A DNA stretch of 64,000 bases from Euonymus europaeus (taxonomy: Eukaryota > Streptophyta > Magnoliopsida > Celastrales > Celastraceae): positions 22,519,001-22,583,000 of the forward strand of contig OY756962.1 of NCBI GenBank assembly GCA_963580455.1, given 5' to 3'. The position numbers were made by a program, and so were the translations under genes. A model generated the notes under the pieces. That model was given only the letters and a program-made list of their open reading frames with translations, was not told where the DNA came from and did no database searches. Below are positions 56,699 through 64,000 of the stretch, piece after piece; the first letter of the stretch is position 1; every line of letters starts with the position of its first letter.

Positions 56699-57947
56699 TG
56701 GTTTGTACTTCAAAATCTGTTTTGCTTAATTTATCTCGTGAAATTTTAATTAGAGGATCGTTTTGTTTTTGGTTAGTTTTTAAAATTTTGATGTGAAATA
56801 GTGTTGTTTTAGCGTTCAGTGAACAGCAGCAGTTCATTCAAATCATATATTTTTTTCTTTAATTATTGATAGATCGTCTATATCAATTTATATTTTGTTT
56901 CACATGATCCTTCGATATATTCAGATATTATTTTTGATGTCGATTTATATTCTGTGAAATATATTTTCTGCTAAATAAGTACAAAAAAAATGCGTGATTG
57001 TTGTTGTTGTTTGTTCTAAATAAATACAAAACAAACGCTTAATTGTAGTTGTTGCTGTTTGTTTGTATTTTTATTTTCTTGAAATTCTAATCGAAGAACC
57101 TCTTCAAATTCAAAGCCTCAAGGACCTATTCAAATCCAAAGCCTCAAGGGTAAAGTAATTATGAGATGTGCAGAACTGAAAAGATAAGTCACGCGTTCTG
57201 TTCACAGTCTTTAATGGCGTTTGCAGGGTTTGAATGAGAGAGAGATAGTGAGTGAGTGGAATGTACAGAACTGACGAAGACCAATGCGGGGTGGGGTTTT
57301 TGCATGAAATGTTATTGGTTTGTTCAGTGTGTGATTGGGTTTACTTTGCTTTGAAGTTTGAGACTGACTGACCGACCGACCGACCCATATATGCTTTTAC
57401 GGTTGCTGCTGCTGCAGAACTGAGCATCTGTAGCTTTAGTGAGGTATAAAGACTGTATTTTTGGATATTAGATTGAATTCTTGATGAAGGCTCATGAAAC
57501 AGTAGAAAGTATAACGTGAGTAGGGTTGTGGGTTTTTTGCTTTATCTGATCTGATGGGTTCTTGAAAGAACAGTCTATTAGCTTTATTAGGATGTCTCTC
57601 TTATCTTTTCTATCATGTACTTTGGTTTGTCTCTTTCTACAGTTATGTCTGGCTTTCTTTTTCTTGGATGGGATAAAAGTGGACCAACTATCTTTCAAAG
57701 TTTGTACAAACATTGATTCCTCTCAGGCTTAATGAGTTCAGAATTCAGATTGTGTTTATATGAATGCGTGTGCGATTCTATTAATTTAATGTATATTTTG
57801 AACTGAGTGGAGTTGTGAAAGAGAGATTCCGATACCTTATTGAGTAACTTGTTTTGATTGGTTAGATTATTTGCCATAAATGGCACGAAAAATATATGTA
57901 TATTTCTTTTCATTACACGCCAAAAAAATCTTAATACCAAGAACCAG

Positions 57948-58130
57948 AACAAGTGATTGGTTCAAGTGGTATGACGTTAGTTTCCTTAAATAAGGTTTCG
58001 AGTTCGAATCTTGTGAATGAAAAAAATTCTTTACTTGGAGAGCTTTGTCTCCTTAACTGGACTCTCTCGACTGAGTGTGAGTTTTTAGTCATAATAAGAT
58101 TAATTGCGAAGTCTCGAAAGAAAAACTAGT
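57948..58130 (+). mobile_element. tRNA-derived SINE
   Basis: An A-box-like TGGTTCAAGTGG (57,957-57,968) and a B-box-like GAGTTCGAATC (58,000-58,010) have the spacing of an internal Pol III promoter, followed by CTTTGTCTCC and a body ending near 58,130. Exact ends and target duplication were not found. Confidence 0.5.
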
Positions 58131-58849
58131 TTGGAGGAAATGAGCAAGTCTTTTGATTAATTTTGACCACTAATTGGAGAAATGCCAAAGCAAGCTCGGT
58201 GCTTTGAATTTTCTTATTAAGCAAAGCTATCTTCCTCTCAATTGATTAATTGATGACTTTATTTTCTAAGCAAAATAGGCTTCTTCTTTATTTTAAGTTT
58301 TCCACGTCAGCTGCTGTCCACGCTATAAAAGTTGACTGGTACCAAAACTTTTAAATAATGGATAAGAAGGGAAAATATAGCTATAGAAGCAGCCTATGAT
58401 CAACTTGTCTTGTTAAAAACAAAAAGAATTATAGCTATTATGTATTCTTTTCCATGGATTCTTCTTGATGGAGCCCCATTTTTTTGACCAAGCCTTGTCT
58501 TCTTCAATTTCAAACAATGATAGGCATTGATAGCACTTCGTTACTCTTCTCTTTGAGTCGTCCAATTTATGTAAATATAACCAATTGCGGAATAATCTAG
58601 TGATGAATCTTTTCGGGATAAAAACTGTATGGATTAGAAAGATTTTCGAGTTCGATTTTTCACTTAAGGCAATATCAGTGTAATCATGCGTTGAGTTTTT
58701 ATCTAACTTATCATATTATTAGAGGGTTAATATAACTTTTAATCACCGAAATATAACTCATGTTTTATTTTGGTCAATGAAATATAAAATGTTTCAACTT
58801 GGTAATTTAATTTTTCATTTTGTTCCAGTCAAGTCGCTCGGTCAAGATT

Positions 58850-59060
58850 TCTAAAATTTGGGCACCCAAAAATGTGACGTGGCAATTTGACTTGTTTCAA
58901 TTGGTTCACGTGAAAAATGGTCGCCACGTGGTTAATACTACTTTTAGTCACCAAAAGATAGCTTATGTGTCATTTTGGTCACCAAAAGACAGTCAAACCA
59001 GGATTTCTCAAATTCGAGCAACAAAAATGATAACGTGACAGTTTGACTTGTTTTGATTGG
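58850..59060. repeat. Imperfect direct repeats with G-boxes
   Basis: GTGACGTGGCAATTTGACTTG and ACGTGACAGTTTGACTTG, each followed by ATTGGT-CACGTGAAAA, occur about 165 bp apart, with a further GCCACGTGG. It may be a decayed transposon end. It is not near any gene start. Confidence 0.4.
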
Positions 59061-60683
59061 TCCACGTGAAAATCTAAGTCTGTAATATATTTTTTAAAAG
59101 CAGACTTTATAGTATTGTTGGTGGTTACAGAATTAAATTTTGTTTATATGGTGTAAATATAGAACCCACCACTAGTCGTAGACCCTATTTTGTCGTTGTA
59201 ATGTTATTCAATGCATCTCAAACGAAATGATATCCATAGTTGTTCACAATTGACTTGGGTTCACCTTGTGTCGGGTTTGCAATTCAATCTTGTATTGCAA
59301 TCCAAGCAATTGACTTCATCTATTGATCACGTGAGTTTTGAAATTGATCTCTTATGATATGTCGATAAATGGATTAATTTTAATTTATTAAGAGTAAAGT
59401 AGACCTATATTTCAAGCCACAAAAACTTTTTTTTATTATTATTTTAAAAAAAAACAATTAAGTAGTTAAGGAAAATGATGTAATTGGGTAGCCACCAAAC
59501 CTCAAGGTCCCACATTTACTTGGATCACATTCTGGAATTGTTCAAGACCTCTATTATTCTAATGCCTCCCAATCATGTCATCACTATTATATAATATATA
59601 TATATATATAAAATAAAGTATAAATATCCAAGACTATCTATTTCTGGTGGCATTTAATTAACATATCCGCAGATCTATTTGATCATTCTATTTACTTTCA
59701 AAGGAATCAATATATATAATTATTTATACGTGTATGTGGGGTCTTGGAAATATATAGAGGAGTCAAACGACTACAGGCGAGTGAGTGCAACTATGAGGGG
59801 CATGGGCAGTGTTAGGTTCAGCCCATAGCTAGCAAACTCCATACCCAGCACATGTCTTATCTTATTACTATTCGATCATATATAAAGAAAGCTAAGGTCG
59901 ACTCAAAGTATGTATTAAAATTAAAATCATTATTAACACTGACTTGAACATCAGGAGGTTCGGCCTTACGTCGTAACCCTCTTAGTTATTGACGTGTTGA
60001 TGGTATAAAATTTTGCATCCAAAATATGTATGTATGTCTAGATGTATACATTTAAGTGTAGATATCATATAAATGTATATATGTGTGTGTGTATGTTTAT
60101 ATATTTATTTTTTCATTTAAGTGTTACTATATAGGGAAATTTATTTATCATGAATATTTTTTCAAAAAGGAAAAAGGGGTGGGTCTCGAACTCGGGGTTC
60201 GACAATACATACGATCCAACTCGTCGATAGAGATACTTGAGATGGTAATATATATAATACACATGATATTATGTATGATTGATGCTTTGATGTTATTTCT
60301 ACGTAGAAAAGATGAAGGCATGATTTAAGAGCCACAAATAGAAGTCACTAGCTAGCTAGCAAGTTAACAAGTTAATTAAGGTTTCCTCTCTTGTCAAAAC
60401 TTGTGCTATTATTAGTATATATCACAAGTGCATGCACGAGCAATGGCTTTAGCTTTTCATGCCGACAAGAAAGAAGTCATGTAGTGTCGTTTTGACAAAG
60501 AATATTGTGTAATAAGTATGCCGCACCGACAATTAACGATTTTCATTTTATTCTTTGATCACGAAGACACATCAAACGCAAAAGACATGATTCTGTGTTT
60601 TTGCTTTGTTGGACATGAACGAAACACAAGGGATTCTGCATGCCGAGAGGGGGCGTGGTGGACTAATAGTATCCATCATTGAT

Positions 60684-60778
60684 TCATAATATATAAATAT
60701 ATCGTAGATGAATGAGATCATAAAATCATCATAATATATAAATATATCGTAGAGGAATGAGATCATAAAATCATCATA
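60684..60778. repeat. Tandem repeat, period 45 bp, about two copies
   Basis: TCATAATATATAAATATATC with the following GTAG...GAATGAGATCATAAAATCA is repeated after 45 bp with one visible change. Confidence 0.8.
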
Positions 60779-61721
60779 GTATATGATAAAAGTCAACAAA
60801 ATGAACTTCAATAGACTTAACACGTGTCACATAAAGAGTGCATCTCAAGGGCTATTGAGGGAGTTGTGAGGATCCAAATTAAATTTATGATGACACGAAA
60901 TCAGTCATTCGATTGAGGAGAGGAGCTAATCGAGTCTCCAAAACAAGGAATATCTCTAGGATCTCCGAAAATGCACTATAAAGAAGGAAATGTATAAGAG
61001 ATTGATAGTTGTTTAATGAATGAAATTATACCACTTGAAATAAAGAGTCTGATTTGAGCGTCGGAGAATTCTCGGTCATCCCCAGTGGCCGTTTAACATA
61101 TTAATTGATGACGTCAAAAGTCCGCTCGATTTTTTCGATATATGATCAAGAGGTTGGGCTAGCTTTCAGAAGATGATTGATAAGTCGATATTTGCTTTCC
61201 TGCAATAGAAAAATGAGTTAAAAAGGGTCTCGAGGTGTTTTTTGGAAGACTACTCTAACGCTCAAGTCAGTATGAGAAGGATGATGAGATTTAGAGTCCT
61301 CGTTACTCGAACCTCTAAAGTAAAAAAAACAAAGAAGTTGTGAATCTATTTCATACCTTACTGCTGACTGGAGGGCAATAATGCCCTATTTATAGTGATT
61401 GAGTGAGTCTTACTCCGGTTAGAAGTTGTTAGAGTTGTGACCAGAATTTTGTTTGGGCCATATTTATTATGAAACAAACTCCTTTTGGTCTTTGAATTGG
61501 AGGACGATTCATCCATATGAGTATTATTTTGGTTTGAACTTTACCTTTGGTCGATATCCGATGTTCAGAATTAACATCTTTTAGATACATATATTGGTGT
61601 CTAATATAATTGACGGCATTTTTTGGTATCTTGACTAACCAACCCAACCTTCTCTGGTCCATTTACATATTGCCCAAGGAGCTAGGCAAGGAAGGTAGAA
61701 TCTATTCACCACACATATCAC

Positions 61722-61963
61722 ATGTTGGAAATACTTTTTAGTATTTGGGGGCACTTTCTCCTCCCCTGTATTTACCCACTATCGAACCCGGATGATTGTC
61801 TTTATAGGTCCCCGGTGTAAGTCCTGGTACCACTGAGCCAACTTGGTTCAGTGGTACCAGGACTTACACCGGGGAACCGATAAAGGCAACCACCCGGATT
61901 CGATCCTGGGTAAAGGCGGGGGAGGAGAAAGTGCCCCAAATATTAAAAAGTATTTCTAACATC
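61722..61963. repeat. Inverted pair of SINE copies forming a long hairpin
   Basis: Two arms of about 115 bp meet head to head at 61,842. The right arm reads as a tRNA-derived SINE: A-box TGGTTCAGTGG (61,844-61,854), B-box GGATTCGATCCTGG (61,899-61,912). The left arm is its reverse complement with some substitutions. The arms extend to GAAATACTTTTTA-type ends and beyond into the flanks. A transcript would form a long imperfect duplex. Confidence 0.75.
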
Positions 61964-61974
61964 ACATACGTATG

Positions 61975-62005
<31 letters not shown>

Positions 62006-63769
62006 GCTTTAATTTAATTCATATCCTCTACATGTACATATCTAAACGTCCTAGCTAATGAATGCATGCATGCACTTTTACTTGAACAATATTTCATGCC
62101 AAACTTGCCGTCGTCTCCTCCAGAAATATATGGCCGACGGATTCGTATTAAATGTTCCCGAGGGTAGCATGCAGTCACGCGTGGTTCTTTCTTGTCTTCT
62201 TAGTATTTTTTTTTTTAATTTTGTTGGTTCTTCCTTTGACTTGGCCAGCTACCATAGCACCTTGTCGGCGTGATATTTTTTTAATATTAACTAAATAGGC
62301 TGTATAAAACCAATAGTTAAGTATATTTTATTCAAGATTGGACACTCGAATCTCACAAATTAAGTTTATAATAACTGAAATTTGAGTGTGTATATATAGA
62401 TATTTATCAATAAGTCCCTCATCCATACCTTGTAGATCAAAAATAATTAATTAAAAATATATTACCAATAGATCATTTGAGCATTATGTTTATTTCAATA
62501 AAGACGCTTGATTTAAATTAATATTTTAAAAATCACTTTATTCTTACTTTATGAACTGCGTGACGTATAATAAATTTTCGGTGGAAGTTAAATGGACATT
62601 ACAAATTTTCTGTGGCATAGTATATGTTGTTTCAAATGTTAACATATAAGATGTTTCAAATGTTGTGGATATTTGGTTTATTTTTACTGATAACATAAAT
62701 GTTGTTTCCAATGTCATGGTTAATTACAAATAGAGATATTATAATTTTTATATTTTTTTAATAATATTAAAAAATTTAATAATTTAATAATTTATTCTTA
62801 ATAATTTATTCATTTATGTTTAATAATATATTCATTTTTGCTTAATATATTATAAAACTTCACATTTCAATAGTCTATTAATAAATAAATAAAAGAAGTA
62901 TAGGTCAAATTTGCAATTAAATCTATTGATGTCTGATCAAATTTAAAAAGAGAAAAAATTGTAACATTTATATATTATTTACTGATATATTTAAATAATG
63001 AATCAAATAAATAAATAATATATTTATATTTAAAAAATATGTGTGTATAATATATTTATTTACAATTGGTTGCATAACATTTTGGCCATTTAGATAAAGG
63101 GTATTTTGTCCATTTAGCTGAAACTGTTGGGGTAGTATAGACATTTGATTCTTGAAATCACTTTATGTTGCTCAAAATGCTCCTATTTTCACCATTTCAA
63201 AAATGGCAAAAAAAAAAGTTAAAAATATGCCAAATTATATGTCGAATGGAATTTCGGTTTGCTATAGTTGTTGGAATCTACAATTGTCGTGTTCTTCAAT
63301 ATTTGTGAGAGTGCCATCTATAAAGGTGTCTAGAATTCTAGAATTGTGTATTGTTTGTGCAATATGTATGGTGTATTGTTTGTATAATATGTATGGCTAC
63401 CATGTAACAAGAAAATGTAGAGAGAGAGAAGAAATACGATTGTATAAACCTATGGGGTTCAAAAAAGATAGACTACAAAGTTCTTTCTTTTTTTTATAAA
63501 TGAGGACGGTACTTCGTTAATTTTATTACCGTGATTACAAATTAGAAGAACCTACAACCAATATTAACACACAAAATAAGCCAAAACTAAAAACTAAAAC
63601 TAACACAAAAGCTAAACTAAAAGAACAACAAAACCAAGAATAACATGCAATTTTTCTCTTCTTGTTTCGTCCACAGCACTTGTAAATCAATAACACATCC
63701 ACTATTTTTACAATATATCTACTTTTGTTTAGAAGTACATATCTAAAAAAACTCACAAAAAAAATGAAG

Positions 63770-63945
63770 AGCGAGATTCGTGATTTGAACTAAAAGTGAT
63801 ATTAGAGAGAGAGAGAGAGTCGAATCATAGAGAGTAGAGAGTAGAGAGATAGCTGAATATTGGAGAGAAAGGGATTGAGACTTGAGAGAGACTAGGTAGA
63901 GATAGAGAGGACATGAGGTAGAGAAAGATGAGAGGGGTGAGATAG
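63770..63945. repeat. GA-rich low-complexity stretch
   Basis: Repeated GAGAGA and GTAGAGAGTAGAGAGATAG units; no coding signal. Confidence 0.7.
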
Positions 63946-64000
63946 GAGTAAAGTTACACTTTATGTAATAAATTGCCGAAATTCATTTTGAATATTCAAA

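Larger units (their letters stand above)
56699..63999. other. AT-rich spacer to the window end
   Basis: No convincing protein-coding gene. Besides the separate repeat entries: a CCGACCGACCGACC run near 57,371; TA and TG/TA microsatellites at about 59,590 and 61,976-62,005; imperfect repeats with G-boxes at 58,850-59,060; and an LTR-like stretch on the minus strand near 61,000-61,440 (ACTATAAATAGGGC box read in reverse at 61,391-61,404). The last 220 bp (63,770-63,945) is GA-rich. Confidence 0.45.

Noticed and set aside
58600..58700. Second SINE with GAGTTCGA B-box
   Set aside because: Only the B-box-like half is present and no A box lies at the right distance.
63535..63756. 73-codon hydrophobic minus-strand frame
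   Set aside because: Low-complexity A/T-rich sequence; no motif and no context.
1..63999. tRNA, rRNA genes and CRISPR arrays
   Set aside because: Only SINE-type A and B boxes were found, none with a full tRNA cloverleaf; no spaced identical short repeats of CRISPR form, as expected for a plant nucleus.

Overview
This window is nuclear DNA from a flowering plant, most likely a eudicot. The host genes have many short GT-AG introns and AT-rich introns and spacers, the proteins are plant families (plastid glucose-6-phosphate isomerase, the pollen ROP regulator REN1, an AHL factor), and about 40% of the window is transposons of plant clades. No bacterial, organellar or viral genome segment is visible.

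Layout. (1) 1-27,500 is a gene-rich block: the 3' end of a plastid PGI gene (+), a conserved but unnamed 243-aa plant gene (-, six exons), a SURF1-like gene (+, damaged), and a 23-exon PH-RhoGAP gene, REN1 (+). From memory, Arabidopsis PGI1 (At4g24620) and REN1 (At4g24580) are also close neighbours, so this looks like an ancient syntenic block. Its introns hold a hAT-type element (5,214-5,660), a foldback element (9,308-9,784), an internally deleted Ty3 element (12,222-15,778), a SINE (about 18,150-18,325) and a TRIM (19,601-20,219). (2) 28,061-43,669 is a nest: a Helitron on the minus strand that carries an RPA1-like gene but no visible Rep/helicase. It has been hit by an almost full-length L1 LINE (28,929-35,449) inside the last RPA exon and by a complete Ty1/copia element (36,042-41,246) with identical LTRs and one unbroken polyprotein inside an RPA intron. 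(3) 43,670-49,072 is AT-rich spacer. (4) 49,073-52,832 is a MuDR-type MULE with apparently perfect 138-bp terminal repeats, a 10-bp target duplication and an open four-exon transposase. It splits an older exon whose reading frame continues on both sides. (5) 52,843-63,999 is mostly spacer with one intact intronless gene, an AHL17/28-type AT-hook factor (55,838-56,698), plus simple repeats, SINEs and an inverted SINE pair.

How it fits together. The host genes act in separate processes: plastid starch/sugar phosphate metabolism (PGI), mitochondrial cytochrome oxidase assembly (SURF1), ROP GTPase polarity (REN1) and chromatin/AT-rich DNA binding (AHL). Three neighbouring host genes carry small defects: a +1 frameshift in PGI; a +2 insertion and no recognisable first exon in SURF1; and an in-frame stop 48 codons before a second stop in REN1. 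Long transposon reading frames in the same window (1312-aa copia, 1299-aa LINE ORF2, MULE transposase) are clean, so random sequencing error is a less attractive explanation than real decay, for example of one copy after duplication. I found no undescribed biological system. The strongest unusual structures are the nested Helitron, the young copia and MULE elements, and the run of damaged host genes.
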